Below, piece after piece: positions 1 through 8,982 of a DNA stretch of 64,000 nt. The DNA lies in assembly GCF_000063445.1 (NCBI RefSeq), contig NC_009464.1, positions 3,038,001 to 3,102,000 on the forward strand. Direction: 5' to 3'. Below the pieces are notes generated by a model, which did not search any database, was not told where the DNA came from, and was given only the letters and a program-made list of their open reading frames with translations. Position 1 is the first letter of the stretch; every line of letters begins with the position of its first letter. The position numbers and the translations under genes are program-made. The DNA comes from Methanocella arvoryzae MRE50 (GTDB lineage Archaea; Halobacteriota; Methanocellia; Methanocellales; Methanocellaceae).

Positions 1-352
1 CGCCTTCCTCCGCACTTGGCAGCTGGGTTCTCGACAGCGGCAGGCGCTGCCAAAGGCTAAGAAGGGCATGCTCTACTGTCATAGATAGCAGGTAGAGCCC
101 CATGATCACGATCATGGCTCCCGAGACAATCTTGATATAATCCATGTAGGTGAACAGAATAGATCCAATCATCGCCGAAGCTACGCCCATCGCCGTAAAC
201 GATATGGCCAGCCCAAAAACTATGGCCAGCGGCGTGAGCTTGCTCTTCTCCGTGGAGTACGCCATGACTCCGGGGAGCAGAGGCAAGACACACGGCGACA
301 TAATGCTCGCCACGCCGGCCAGCACTGCGGTACCAAATAATACAGTTTCCAC
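1..352 (-). CDS. CcdA/DsbD-type thiol transporter, N-terminal part
   Basis: The gene runs off the left edge; about 117 N-terminal codons are present. The translation starts at GTG and is strongly hydrophobic, with the CcdA signature SPCVLPLLPG near residue 20 and several predicted membrane helices. CcdA proteins carry reducing equivalents across the membrane to an extracytoplasmic thioredoxin. The GTG immediately abuts the stop codon of the thioredoxin-like gene upstream on the same strand, so the two are almost certainly co-transcribed and act together. The family call is firm; the C-terminal half cannot be judged. Confidence 0.85.
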   Translation of the reverse strand, partial: METVLFGTAVLAGVASIMSPCVLPLLPGVMAYSTEKSKLTPLAIVFGLAISFTAMGVASAMIGSILFTYMDYIKIVSGAMIVIMGLYLLSMTVEHALLSLWQRLPLSRTQLPSAEEG

Positions 353-877
353 TTATTGCCCTCTCATGCGCACCGCCGCATCGAGAGCCGTCTTCAACGT
401 GTCGCTCTGCGTCAGCCCGAGGAACTTTGAGCCCGCAATACTACTCGAAGTGCTGCCGTCCTTGCCGACGTAGGTATATCCTCCGTCAGCCTTCTGCGCG
501 ATGACGTTGATCTGGGGCACGCCGGAGACCTGGAAATACTTCGCCAGATCCCTGCTCTCAGCGACGTCTGCGAAGAAGAACGTCACTTTGCCCTGATAAT
601 CAGCAGCCAGCGCGTCGGAGATCGGCCTCTGCTCTTTACAGTAGGTGCACGTCTTCGATTCGAACTCAATGAACACAGGGCCTGACGCCAGCGCGTTATC
701 GATGTCTGCCATGGTGACCGGGCCGGATTTTACGGCTATGCCGGAAGTCCCGGGGGTTGTTGTTTCCATGGCCTGAGGGGCAGGTGCCGCTTGCTGTGCA
801 AAGGCAATGCCACCCAGAAGCATCGTGAAAACGACGGCTGATACGATCAGTACTGTTGTTCTACGATTTGCTGTCAT
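353..877 (-). CDS. Exported thioredoxin-fold protein
   Basis: The 174-residue protein has an N-terminal hydrophobic signal or anchor (residues 8-27), a short Pro/Thr-rich linker, and a thioredoxin domain with a CTYC redox pair at residues 77-80 and the cis-proline of GVPQ near residue 121. It should act outside the membrane as a disulfide reductase or isomerase and be re-reduced by the CcdA protein encoded directly downstream with no intergenic base. The exact substrate is unknown. The C-terminal part differs from classical thioredoxin and resembles thioredoxin-like lipoproteins. Confidence 0.85.
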   Translation of the reverse strand: MTANRRTTVLIVSAVVFTMLLGGIAFAQQAAPAPQAMETTTPGTSGIAVKSGPVTMADIDNALASGPVFIEFESKTCTYCKEQRPISDALAADYQGKVTFFFADVAESRDLAKYFQVSGVPQINVIAQKADGGYTYVGKDGSTSSSIAGSKFLGLTQSDTLKTALDAAVRMRGQ

Positions 878-938
878 CAGACCGATGTAGCCTTATAATT
901 TATAATCTTTTTGTAATCAATCCAGTGAATATATTTTA

Positions 939-1127
939 GATTGACCTCATCAAAAGTGAACTGGATAAAACGGCATACTATACCCATAACTGGTCGGAGC
1001 AGGCATGCAGGACGCTTCCTGCCGGCACGTTCTATTCAGGCCGGGTAACGATCGGACAGTGAGGATATTCCACCAGGGCAGCTATCACTGGCCGTATTAC
1101 GCAAAGACCTCGCTACTCTGGCTATAA
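939..1127 (+). pseudogene. Possible decayed gene remnant in the 878-1259 gap
   Basis: The 380-base gap between the divergent thioredoxin and flavodoxin genes has no intact gene. Two short frames joined by a frame change near 1062 read as protein-like: one passes through AYYTHNWSEQ and TLPAGTFYSGRV, the next through HQGSYHWPYYAKTSLLWL to a stop at 1125-1127. There is no start codon or ribosome site. The composition suggests the C-terminal remnant of a lost gene, but this rests on reading alone and the family is not recognised. Confidence 0.22.
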
Positions 1128-1259
1128 ACACCTTACTACATGCCATTACTGTCTATTTTACAATTTGAGGCCTGTATTAAACGTATTTTCACAGAAAGTT
1201 GATAAATAGAAGTAATAAAAATAAGTCCGAGTGATTTTAATCTGGAGTTGGGTCGCAGG

Positions 1260-1721
1260 ATGAAACGTATCCTGATCGTTTATGACACGAAAGGCGGGTC
1301 CACATGGGAGATCATCGGCTGGATCCGGGATGGGGCGATATCCCAGGGCGCTTCCGTAGACATCAAAAGCGTCAGGGAAGTTGACAACCTGGATTACGAT
1401 CTGATAGTTACTGGCTCGCCGATCTACGGTGAACAGCCTATGGGTAGCATCATCAACTTTCTCACCCGGGACGACCTGACGAACAAGAACATCGCCCTCT
1501 TCGTCGTGTGCTTCGCCGGCGTCTTCGGCCTCAGAAACTTCATGGTCAGGCGATACCTCGACGAAATGCGGAGCATATGCAAAGGCCACGTCGTCTCCAT
1601 GACATCGTTCGACGCAGCCACCGGGCCCTGGCGCAAGCTCAACCGGGAGATCTGCTACGACTACGGCCGGGAGATCGCGGGTGCACCAGTTCGAAGGCCC
1701 AAAGTGGTCGGAACAGCTTAA
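1260..1721 (+). CDS. Flavodoxin-like FMN protein
   Basis: The 153-residue protein is a single flavodoxin fold. It begins with a beta strand leading into the phosphate-binding loop YDTKGGST and has the second FMN loop region GSPIYGEQP. It should bind FMN and carry electrons or act as a small NAD(P)H-linked reductase; the partner is not evident. ATG at 1260 is preferred over the in-frame TTG at 1248 because the GGAG motif at 1244-1247 is suitably spaced only for the ATG. The C-terminal 15 residues are basic and probably disordered. Confidence 0.8.
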   Translation: MKRILIVYDTKGGSTWEIIGWIRDGAISQGASVDIKSVREVDNLDYDLIVTGSPIYGEQPMGSIINFLTRDDLTNKNIALFVVCFAGVFGLRNFMVRRYLDEMRSICKGHVVSMTSFDAATGPWRKLNREICYDYGREIAGAPVRRPKVVGTA

Positions 1722-1741
1722 GGCTAATAAAAAAATAGTGT

Positions 1742-1757
1742 GGCGGTTATCGCCGCC
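1742..1757. terminator. Hairpin between convergent genes
   Basis: A short GC-rich stem (GGCGG with CCGCC, six-base loop) lies between the flavodoxin stop and the serS stop. It follows an A-rich tract and could terminate both convergent transcripts. Confidence 0.5.
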
Positions 1758-1770
1758 TTATAACTTCTGC

Positions 1771-3048
1771 TTACAGGTACTCCAGCCCGTTCATGTAGGG
1801 CCTGAGTACCTCTGGTATGAGGACTGATCCGTCTTTCTGCTGGTTGTTCTCCAGTATCGCTCTCATAGCCCTTGACGTCGCGATGGCCGTGGAGTTGAGG
1901 GTGTGGACGTACCGCTTGCTCTCGAAGTCCTTCGGATCCCTTACCTTGATGTTCAGCCTCGTCGCCTGGTACGCGGTGCAGTTGGAGCAGGAGACGACTT
2001 CCTTGTACGTGTTCTCCCTCGGCATCCAGACCTCTATGTCGTACTTCTTGGCCGCTACGGTGCCGATGTCGCCGGTGCAGATGTTGACTACGTGGTAGGG
2101 CAGGCCCAGCTGCTGGAAGACTGCCTCAGCGTTGGCGAGGATCTCTTCGTGAATCTTCCACGAGTCTTCCGGCTTGCAGAAGACGAACTGCTCGATCTTG
2201 TGGAACTGGTGGACCCTGAACAGGCCTTTGGTGTCGAGGCCGTGGGCGCCGATCTCCCTGCGGAAGCAGGGCGATATGCCGGCTAGCCTCAATGGCAGGT
2301 CCTTCTCCTCAAATATCTCTCCCTGGTACATTGCTCCGATGGGGTGCTCGCTTGTGGCGATCAGGTACATGTCGTCGCCCTCGATCTTGTACATGACCTT
2401 CTCGAAGTCGGCTAAATCTGTGACCCCTTCGTAGGACTTGCGGTTCATCATGTACGGCGGGGTGACCGGGGTGAAGCCTCTCTTGACCAGCAGGTCCATC
2501 GCGAACCGCTGCAGAGCCATGTCCAGCAGCACCATGTTGCCCTTGAGGAAATAGAAGCCCGCTCCGGCTACCTTGGCTGCCCGCTCAAAGTCGGCCCAGC
2601 CGTGCTCGACTGCCAGCAGCCCGTGGTTCTTGATCTCGAAGTCCTTCTGCACGGGCTCGCCCCAGCGCTTGACCTCCACGTTTTCCGTGTCATCTTTGCC
2701 GACGGGGACCGAGTCGTCCAGAATATTCGGCAGGCGCATCAGGTAGTAGTGCACCTTGTTCCGGCTCTCTTCCATCTCGGTTTCCGCTTCCTTGATCTGC
2801 CTGGGAATGTCCCTGGCTTCGGCCATCAGGGCGGAGGTATCCTTGCCAGCCTTCCGGGCCTCGTTGATCTCCCTTGATATTTCGTTGCGGCGCCTGCGCA
2901 GTTCGTCTACTTTGACCTGCATTGCCCGGGCCTGGGAATCCTTCGCGAGGAGGTCGTCCACCCACGCGAGCTTCTCGAGATCGTTACGCTTGCGGAGATC
3001 TGCCCTGACCACGTCGGGGCTCTCTCTCACGAACCTGATGTCCAGCAT
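1771..3048 (-). CDS. serS: Seryl-tRNA synthetase (bacterial/eukaryotic type)
   Basis: The 425-residue protein charges tRNA-Ser with serine. The N-terminal ~110 residues form the long charged coiled-coil arm that grips the tRNA. The class II core follows, with motif 2 FRREIGAHGLDTKG and motif 3 around TAIATSRAMRAILE. It is the common SerRS, not the divergent form found in Methanocaldococcus-type methanogens, which fits a Methanosarcina/Methanocella-type host. Length and motifs are complete. It is monocistronic, converging on the flavodoxin gene. Confidence 0.97.
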   Translation of the reverse strand: MLDIRFVRESPDVVRADLRKRNDLEKLAWVDDLLAKDSQARAMQVKVDELRRRRNEISREINEARKAGKDTSALMAEARDIPRQIKEAETEMEESRNKVHYYLMRLPNILDDSVPVGKDDTENVEVKRWGEPVQKDFEIKNHGLLAVEHGWADFERAAKVAGAGFYFLKGNMVLLDMALQRFAMDLLVKRGFTPVTPPYMMNRKSYEGVTDLADFEKVMYKIEGDDMYLIATSEHPIGAMYQGEIFEEKDLPLRLAGISPCFRREIGAHGLDTKGLFRVHQFHKIEQFVFCKPEDSWKIHEEILANAEAVFQQLGLPYHVVNICTGDIGTVAAKKYDIEVWMPRENTYKEVVSCSNCTAYQATRLNIKVRDPKDFESKRYVHTLNSTAIATSRAMRAILENNQQKDGSVLIPEVLRPYMNGLEYL

Positions 3049-3123
3049 TATACCTTCCTTCCATCTGACTAGCGGCGAGGCCGCTTAATAATAAAACACT
3101 GTCAAGGCATATGGCTTTTACGT

Positions 3124-4052
3124 CTAATGTTGCTCCGGGCGGCCCAGAAGCCTGCCAATGACCTTCCTCAGCACCGGCACTTTGACCGAAACGGCGCTCT
3201 CAGGGCAGAGCTCCTGGCAGCAGTAGCACCTGATACACTTTTTATAGTCGATTTCCGGCAGGCGCCTCGGGGAAAAGAACATCGCCTTCGGCGGGCAGTC
3301 CCGTACGCATACTCCGCATTTCCTGCACCTCTGCACCTCTATAACTGGCCTGGTCGCCACCATCCCGCTGGCCAGGTTCAGCAGCGGTGCCGGCACTCTC
3401 GACAGGTCCATTGTCGCCGCCAGCTTGAAGTCTTTTACCATTACTGAATCAAGGCCTTCACCGTGTACCTTGATCTCGGACAGGCTCTTCGGCCCCAGGT
3501 TCCTGTCAGCGGCCCGCTTCACCGTCGGCACGGCCAGCGGATCCATGCCCACGATGTGCGTGGCCACGAAATCCAGCGCAGTACAGCTCTTGCTCGCCAG
3601 CACCAGGCCTATCCGCCGCGGGTTGCCAGCGGAAGGCCCTCGGCCTTCCATACCCACTATTGCATCCATGATCACCAGATCAGGCCTGCGCATCTCGTGC
3701 AAGTCCAGCAGCAGCTCGGCAAACAGCATCACATCCCGGCCTGCATGCCGGTAGTCTTCATCAGCGCCCTAATCGAGCCGGGCGTATTCCTGCCTCCGGG
3801 GGAGTCTCCGAGCACCGGAATGCCGCCGAGTTCCTGCACCATCCGAACTACGGCTTTTACTATCGCCGGATGCGTGGTCGTGGCCTCTTCCGGCATTTTC
3901 GATGACAGGAGGTTGAGCTTGAGGAGCACTCTGTCGCCCTTCTTGACCACGCTCTCCAGGCCGCCGAGCGGCCTGAGGCTCTCTTCGATGGCGGCTCTGA
4001 CCTTTACCTCATCGTACTCCTCGCATTTGATCACCGAGACTTCGCAGGCCAT
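3124..4052 (-). pseudogene. DUF362 / ferredoxin-domain gene with central deletion and frame change
   Basis: Two frames together make a shortened DUF362-type iron-sulfur protein. Positions 3729-4052 encode 107 residues of the N-terminal half (HPAIVKAVVRMVQELGG, GDSPGG). Positions 3124-3732 encode the C-terminal half (MDAIVGMEGRGPSAGNPR) and two 4Fe-4S motifs (CRKCGVCVRDCPP, CIRCYCCQELCP). Intact members carry roughly 80-90 further residues between these parts, including the lysine-rich metal-site region, so the middle appears deleted. The join is out of frame: the first half ends at a TGA two bases inside the second. The breakpoint lies at a CCGGC/GCCGG palindrome near 3736-3752. Two separately made halves are possible but unlikely to be functional. 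Confidence 0.75.
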
Positions 4053-4159
4053 ATTACTCTGAAGAAATAAGAGTCAGGCTTCATTAAAGCATTTATCTGC
4101 GAAACATTTTTCACGCTTTGCGGGCTACTCGTACATTAATAAAGCGAGGCATTCTACGC

Positions 4160-5272
4160 ATGGCCATCCACTTCGACAAGAGAGTCACGGAGATCAACAT
4201 CTCCGGCATACGCAAGATGTTCGAGGGCGCAGGGCCGGGGGCTATCAACCTGGGCCTGGGCCAGCCTGACTTCGACACGCCGCAGCACATCAAAGCAGCC
4301 GCCATCCAGGCGATCAACGAAGGCTTCACCGGCTACACTCACAACATGGGCATACCAGAGCTGCGGGAAGCGCTGGCAGCCAAGTTCAAGAGAGAAAATG
4401 GCCTGGACTATGACGCGGGCGAGATCATGATCACCGCCGGAGCCAGCGAGGCCATCCATATCGCTTTACAGGCGCTGTGCGGCTCTGGCGACGAAGTCCT
4501 CGTGCCCGACCCGGGTTTCGTATCCTACGCTACGCTGACAAAGCTGGCGGACGCAAAGCCTGTGGGAGTGCCGCTGGGAGAGTCGCTGAAATACGACCCG
4601 GAGAAGCTGAAAGAGTACATCACTAAAAAGACCAGGGTCATCGTTCTCAACTCGCCTTCCAACCCCACGGGCATGATTCAGTCGAAGGCTGAGGTAAAGG
4701 CGATCGCGGAAATTGCCGAAGACCACGACATCACACTGCTTTCGGACGAAGTCTACGAGCACTTCATCTACGACGGCGTGCACGTCAGCCCCGGGCAGTT
4801 TTCGGACAACGTCATCACTATAAACGCTACGTCCAAGACCTACGCGATGACCGGCTGGAGAATCGGCTACACTGCAGCGAGGCCTGAATACACGGAGCAG
4901 ATGCTGAAAGTTCACCAGAACGTGGTCGCCTGTGCCTGCTCGATCTCCCAGAAGGCTGCCCTGGCGGCAATCACCGGTCCCCAGGAGTCTGTCAGCGTGA
5001 TGAGGGACGAATTCAAGAGGAGGCGGGACTACCTGGTCAGGGAACTCCACGCCATGGGCGTCGACTGCGTGAAACCTCTGGGCGCTTTCTACGCTTTCCC
5101 TAAAGTCGGCGACGAAGCCGGCATTTCTGCCGGGCTGATCCGCAAGGGCGTAATCAGCACGCCGGGCACGGCGTTCGGCCAGCATGGAAAAGGCTATCTG
5201 AGGCTATGCTATGCGACTTCGATGCCCAACCTCGAGAAAGCGGTCTCGATAATGAGGACGGTTTTCCAGTAA
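4160..5272 (+). CDS. PLP-dependent aminotransferase, class I/II (aspartate aminotransferase family)
   Basis: The 370-residue protein is a complete fold-type I aminotransferase. It has SNPTG for substrate/cofactor contacts, LLSDEVYEHF with the PLP-pyridine aspartate, and the PLP-lysine motif SKTYAMTGWRIGY near residue 230. It most resembles aspartate or broad-specificity aminotransferases; the amino donor cannot be fixed from sequence. ATG at 4160 has GAGG ten bases upstream; an in-frame TTG at 4118 lacks a ribosome site and overlaps the AT-rich promoter region. It stands alone and ends in a strong hairpin. Confidence 0.92.
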   Translation: MAIHFDKRVTEINISGIRKMFEGAGPGAINLGLGQPDFDTPQHIKAAAIQAINEGFTGYTHNMGIPELREALAAKFKRENGLDYDAGEIMITAGASEAIHIALQALCGSGDEVLVPDPGFVSYATLTKLADAKPVGVPLGESLKYDPEKLKEYITKKTRVIVLNSPSNPTGMIQSKAEVKAIAEIAEDHDITLLSDEVYEHFIYDGVHVSPGQFSDNVITINATSKTYAMTGWRIGYTAARPEYTEQMLKVHQNVVACACSISQKAALAAITGPQESVSVMRDEFKRRRDYLVRELHAMGVDCVKPLGAFYAFPKVGDEAGISAGLIRKGVISTPGTAFGQHGKGYLRLCYATSMPNLEKAVSIMRTVFQ

Positions 5273-5277
5273 AATCT

Positions 5278-5304
5278 GGTGAACGGGGCTTTAGCCCCTT
5301 CACC
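5278..5304. terminator. Strong bidirectional hairpin
   Basis: GGTGAA-C-GGGGCT pairs with AGCCCC-TTCACC around a two-base apex with one bulged C. It sits between the convergent aminotransferase and small exported protein genes. Confidence 0.7.
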
Positions 5305-5327
5305 ATCTCTGCGGCAGCCCTGATAGT

Positions 5328-5687
5328 TTAGCTAGTTGGTTTCTTCTTATAGCCCCTCTCTACCAGTGCCGTAACATTTTGCGTGCCTATGCCCAGCGGC
5401 TCGCCGAGGTCCGACTTGGGGACTCCCTGAATATAGCTGTGCCTTGCCGGTGCCGTCTCGTTTGCTGCGGGCGTCTCGTTCGACATACTAACCTGCATCT
5501 TCATGACTGGCGTAGGTGTAATCTTCTTGGGCGTCGGCGATGCTTTCATCGTGGGGGTTGCCATCTGGGCCTTCTCCCCTTCAGCCGATCCTTTCAGCGC
5601 ATCCGGATAGGCCAGCGCAACGGGAGAGATTATTAGTCCCAGTACAGCGAGGCCTACAGCGATCAATGCAAATTTCTTACATTTCAT
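5328..5687 (-). CDS. Small exported Thr/Pro-rich protein
   Basis: The 119-residue protein starts at ATG 5687 with lysines followed by a hydrophobic signal segment ending in an ALAYP-type cleavage site. The mature part is rich in Thr, Pro, Met and Lys (KASPTPKKITPTP) and low in predicted structure. It is expected outside the membrane. No family is recognised. A longer in-frame extension to 5768 has no ribosome site and would bury the signal peptide. Confidence 0.6.
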   Translation of the reverse strand: MKCKKFALIAVGLAVLGLIISPVALAYPDALKGSAEGEKAQMATPTMKASPTPKKITPTPVMKMQVSMSNETPAANETAPARHSYIQGVPKSDLGEPLGIGTQNVTALVERGYKKKPTS

Positions 5688-5757
5688 GTTCCATCCCCAT
5701 TTGGCCTTTAATGATGGTAAGTATAAAAATTGAAGGGCTGCGATAGTGCGAACGGGT

Positions 5758-6603
5758 TTACTGTACAACGGCAGCGTGCTCCTTCTTCCACGCTTTCACC
5801 CTGAGCACGTCTTTCTCCTTCTCTTTCGTCTCCAGCATCACGTCGAACTCAAGGCCTTCCAGCGATTGCACGAAAACCCAGAAGTCGGCAGGATCGACTG
5901 GCAGGTGAGTGCCCCTGGTCGGAAGCGTGGTTGAATAGTGAAGGGTCGGAAACGTCGTGGCAGCCCGCCAGGTATCCAGAAAGCTGTCGGCAACCTCCCG
6001 GGCGGGAAGTTTTTTCTCCAGCGGATTGACCCGGTAGTGGGCGATGTCAAAGAGCAGCGGTATACCAGTTTCCCTGTTGATCTGCCTTAGCTCAGCAACC
6101 GTCCCTATCTTGCCCGGGTGCTCCTCGTTCTCCAGGCGGAGCATCTTAAAAATATCCTCATCCAGCGAAGTCACCACAGTTATAAACCTCTGTACTGCGG
6201 CCTCCCGCTCTCCATAGGATCCTCCTGCATGAAGCTCTATGTGATTGCCTCCGCCCGCGTATCGGTCGAAAAGCTGCAGGCACCGGAGCTCATCGATCGA
6301 CTTTTCTACCACCGTCCTGTCAGGGCTGTTCAGGATGCAGTAATAGGTGACATGGAAGCACGTCCTGATATTAAGTTTCCTGAACAGGTCCCCAAGCGCT
6401 TTGATCTCGTCCCGGGCCTCATCGATCGACTCCAGGCTCTCCATGGGCGATACGTTTGCCGGTATCCGGTAGAAGTCGATCCCCATGCGGTGGATATATC
6501 CTGCCACTGCCTTAAGGCGCTCTACTGTCTCGGCAGCGCTCTTCTTGCTTGTCACCGGCAGCAGGCGCTTATCAAAAGGTATGGCGGCGAAGCCGATTCT
6601 CAC
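5758..6603 (-). CDS. uvsE: UV damage endonuclease, UvdE/UvsE family
   Basis: The 281-residue protein matches the TIM-barrel UV-damage endonuclease family: IGFAAIP start, FYRIPANVSP, ELHAGGSYG, the metal-binding RLENEE segment and FDIAHYRVN. These enzymes nick DNA 5-prime of UV photoproducts using divalent metal ions and start an alternative excision repair. It is slightly shorter than bacterial homologues. A KGG stress-protein gene ends only three bases upstream on the same strand, which suggests a small stress operon. The family is clear; damage specificity is inferred. Confidence 0.88.
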   Translation of the reverse strand: MRIGFAAIPFDKRLLPVTSKKSAAETVERLKAVAGYIHRMGIDFYRIPANVSPMESLESIDEARDEIKALGDLFRKLNIRTCFHVTYYCILNSPDRTVVEKSIDELRCLQLFDRYAGGGNHIELHAGGSYGEREAAVQRFITVVTSLDEDIFKMLRLENEEHPGKIGTVAELRQINRETGIPLLFDIAHYRVNPLEKKLPAREVADSFLDTWRAATTFPTLHYSTTLPTRGTHLPVDPADFWVFVQSLEGLEFDVMLETKEKEKDVLRVKAWKKEHAAVVQ

Positions 6604-6606
6604 CGG

Positions 6607-6789
6607 CTATCCGCTCTTGCCGCCTTTCCGGCCGATGTCCTCGAAGAACTCCGTGCCGTGGCGGGCCGAAGTGCTACGGCCTCCACGAGCACCGATTTCC
6701 CTGTGGAAATCGCTGCCGTACCGCTCCTTGGCCGTGCGCGCCGCCTTTCTGCCTCCTTCTACCCTGCCGGGATCTTTCTCGGTTGCCAT
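6607..6789 (-). CDS. KGG-repeat stress-type protein
   Basis: The 60-residue, very basic and glycine-rich protein contains repeats of the KGG/con-10 type (GGRKAARTAKERYG, REIGARGGRS, EDIGRKGGKS). Small proteins of this kind accumulate under general stress in bacteria and fungi; their biochemical role is unsettled. ATG 6789 gives the normal compact length; an upstream in-frame start at 6816 adds an atypical nine-residue extension. The tight spacing to the UvsE gene suggests shared stress-responsive expression. Confidence 0.75.
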   Translation of the reverse strand: MATEKDPGRVEGGRKAARTAKERYGSDFHREIGARGGRSTSARHGTEFFEDIGRKGGKSG

Positions 6790-6997
6790 AATCTCACGTA
6801 ATAAGCATTCTGGCATGCGTGAGAATAATTCTTGGCTGCCGATAATACGGAAGTAAGGGGATGGGCGTCAGCCGGGCTGTGTTCGGGTGATAGAGGCAGA
6901 GAACTTTCTTGAACTGTTTCCAGGCACCTTCTCTAAGGCTGCTTTACCACAAACTTGAAAACCACTGCCATCCTTTATCGAATATACTATTGGTAGC

Positions 6998-7993
6998 ATG
7001 TCTTCAGAGATTCTCAGGCTGGATTGCGACAATCTCGTGATTGGCGCCGGTCTGGCAGGGCTGGTAGCCGCACTTCGCCTGACCGGCACAACAATCGTAG
7101 CATCGGCGGGCATGGGAGCCACCGCCATCTCCGGCGGTGTCCTTTCATCCCCGTGTCGCGACCCGGATGTTGATCAGTGGTTCCTGAGTACGATGAAAGC
7201 CTCGGATTGCAGGTATACGGAAGGCCGCTGTCTGACCGACCTTATGGCAGCTAAGGCCGGGATGATCCAGGAGAGCATGGATTTCGGGGAGGAGCAGCCT
7301 GTCCCTGTCTCCCTCGACGGCACAACACCTGCACAGGGGATGGCACTTGATATTCCCCGGTTCAGGGGGCGCTCCTGTACAGAGATCGCCCGGATACTCG
7401 ACACTGACGATACAGCAGTTGATCTGCTTTCGGCTGCGCTAAAAAACGTGGAGGCTTCTGCTATTCTGCTGCCGCCAGTGCTCGGGATCACCAGGGCCAG
7501 CGAGGTCCGCAGTTCTGTAGAGAATAACTCGGGTACCCGGGTGTTCGAGTACGTGACTGCTCCGTCAATCCACGGCATGCGGCTATTGGGGGCTCTCAGG
7601 AAGCTGGCAGGCAGCCGTAAGGCGATTACAGTGCTGGATATGTCCCGGGTAGACCGCATCAAAGGAGCCATTAGAGGACGTATGGGCACAAAAGGTAAGC
7701 GGGAGTTTACCGTCAGCGCCTCAAAGCTAATTCTGGCAACCGGCGGACCGCTGACCGGGCTAAAGGTAGATGGCGACCGGGTTATCGAGCCTCTCACCGG
7801 GCATGTGGTGGGCGATGTGAGCTCAGACTTCGACTTCAGGTTTCTGGCTGATCACCCCATTATGTACCGGGGGATAGGGCAAAAGCCAGGCGTATCCGCC
7901 ACGTGCAAGGACGTTCGGGCTGCCGGGGCCGTCTCGGTCGGGTACGGCCTGTATGAAGCGTTACGGACAGGCTATTACGCGGGGGCTTTATGA
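6998..7993 (+). CDS. FAD-dependent dehydrogenase, GlpB-like
   Basis: The 331-residue flavoprotein has an N-terminal Rossmann FAD motif (GAGLAG, residues 16-21), a central region with SIHGMRLLGAL, and a C-terminal FAD segment (KDVRAAGAVSVGYGLYEAL). The arrangement resembles GlpB of the anaerobic glycerol-3-phosphate dehydrogenase, though it is shorter. Its stop overlaps the start of the iron-sulfur/CCG gene by four bases, so they form an obligate pair equivalent to GlpB-GlpC. No GlpA-type catalytic subunit is adjacent, so glycerol-3-phosphate may not be the substrate. Confidence 0.75.
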   Translation: MSSEILRLDCDNLVIGAGLAGLVAALRLTGTTIVASAGMGATAISGGVLSSPCRDPDVDQWFLSTMKASDCRYTEGRCLTDLMAAKAGMIQESMDFGEEQPVPVSLDGTTPAQGMALDIPRFRGRSCTEIARILDTDDTAVDLLSAALKNVEASAILLPPVLGITRASEVRSSVENNSGTRVFEYVTAPSIHGMRLLGALRKLAGSRKAITVLDMSRVDRIKGAIRGRMGTKGKREFTVSASKLILATGGPLTGLKVDGDRVIEPLTGHVVGDVSSDFDFRFLADHPIMYRGIGQKPGVSATCKDVRAAGAVSVGYGLYEALRTGYYAGAL

Positions 7994-8982
7994 GCGACAG
8001 AGTCCCAATGAACGGGGAGATGTGCGTAAAGTGCGGCATCTGCGAAGCCGTATGCCCGTCGAGGCTAAGCTCGCTGCGATCGCTGGACCTCGACCGGTCT
8101 GGAGCCCTGCCGGAGGAGATCGTCAACTGCACGACCTGTAACAGGTGCGTGGCATCCTGCCCGCGCAGCGTTCCCATCACCAAGGCTATCGAGCGGATGC
8201 GCCAGTCTATGACTACGCAGGGCTACGCGGAGACGCTGGCCAACTTATCCGCGTATGGGACCTCTATTGTTCCGACGTCGCCATGTAACGTGGATGTGAA
8301 GAGCTGTAAAGTGGCCTACTTCGCGGGGTGCCTGACCAACCACCGGATGGGCGGCATTGCTGCGTCAGTGGAGTATACTCTGGACTACCTGGGCATCGAG
8401 TTTACCCGCATACCCGAGGTTTGTTGCGGCTCGCCGCTCAATCGCATTGGCAGGTTCGACCTCGCCCGGAAGATGCTGGAGAAAAACCTGGGGATGCTGA
8501 GATCACTCGGGGTGGAAACCGTCATCACGTCCTGCCCCGGGTGCACGTCCACCTTGATGGAGTATCAGGACGAGTTTGAAGTCCTCCACTATCTGGATCT
8601 CTACGATCGGCACCGGCTGTACACCGATGTCGATAAGTCCGATCGGGTAGCCACTATGCAGTTCCCCTGCCACCTTTACCGGAATGTATCTCCATATACA
8701 ATGATCATCGCAGAGCAGATTCTCTCCGCCATGTATGACTACCGACGCATGCCTGAGGCCGACCGGTGCTGCGGCGCCGGCGGTGGAGTCAGGCGGAACG
8801 ATCTGGCATTGTCCAGGCAATTGAAAGCGAGGAAAGTCGATGACATCCGTGCGATGGCGCCGGATATCGTGATTACTGCATGCCCCCAGTGCAAAGTGCA
8901 TCTGTCAGAGGATGTGCCCGGGATCGAGGACCTGTCCGTGGTGCTGGCCAGAGCGCTGGGTTTCAGCCAGCATGAATTTTAG
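7990..8982 (+). CDS. Iron-sulfur CCG-domain oxidoreductase, GlpC/HdrD-like
   Basis: The 330-residue protein has two 4Fe-4S motifs (C12/C15/C18/C22 and C47/C50/C53/C57), then two CCG domains (EVCCGSPLNR and DRCCGAGGGVRR, each with an upstream cysteine segment). This architecture is shared by GlpC, HdrD, TfrB and LldE-type subunits. In HdrD the CCG cysteines bind a special cluster that reduces heterodisulfides. Coupled with the flavoprotein upstream, it likely passes electrons between FAD and a membrane or thiol carrier. There is no membrane helix. It converges on an ABC permease gene with overlapping ends. Confidence 0.82.
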   Translation: MSDRVPMNGEMCVKCGICEAVCPSRLSSLRSLDLDRSGALPEEIVNCTTCNRCVASCPRSVPITKAIERMRQSMTTQGYAETLANLSAYGTSIVPTSPCNVDVKSCKVAYFAGCLTNHRMGGIAASVEYTLDYLGIEFTRIPEVCCGSPLNRIGRFDLARKMLEKNLGMLRSLGVETVITSCPGCTSTLMEYQDEFEVLHYLDLYDRHRLYTDVDKSDRVATMQFPCHLYRNVSPYTMIIAEQILSAMYDYRRMPEADRCCGAGGGVRRNDLALSRQLKARKVDDIRAMAPDIVITACPQCKVHLSEDVPGIEDLSVVLARALGFSQHEF

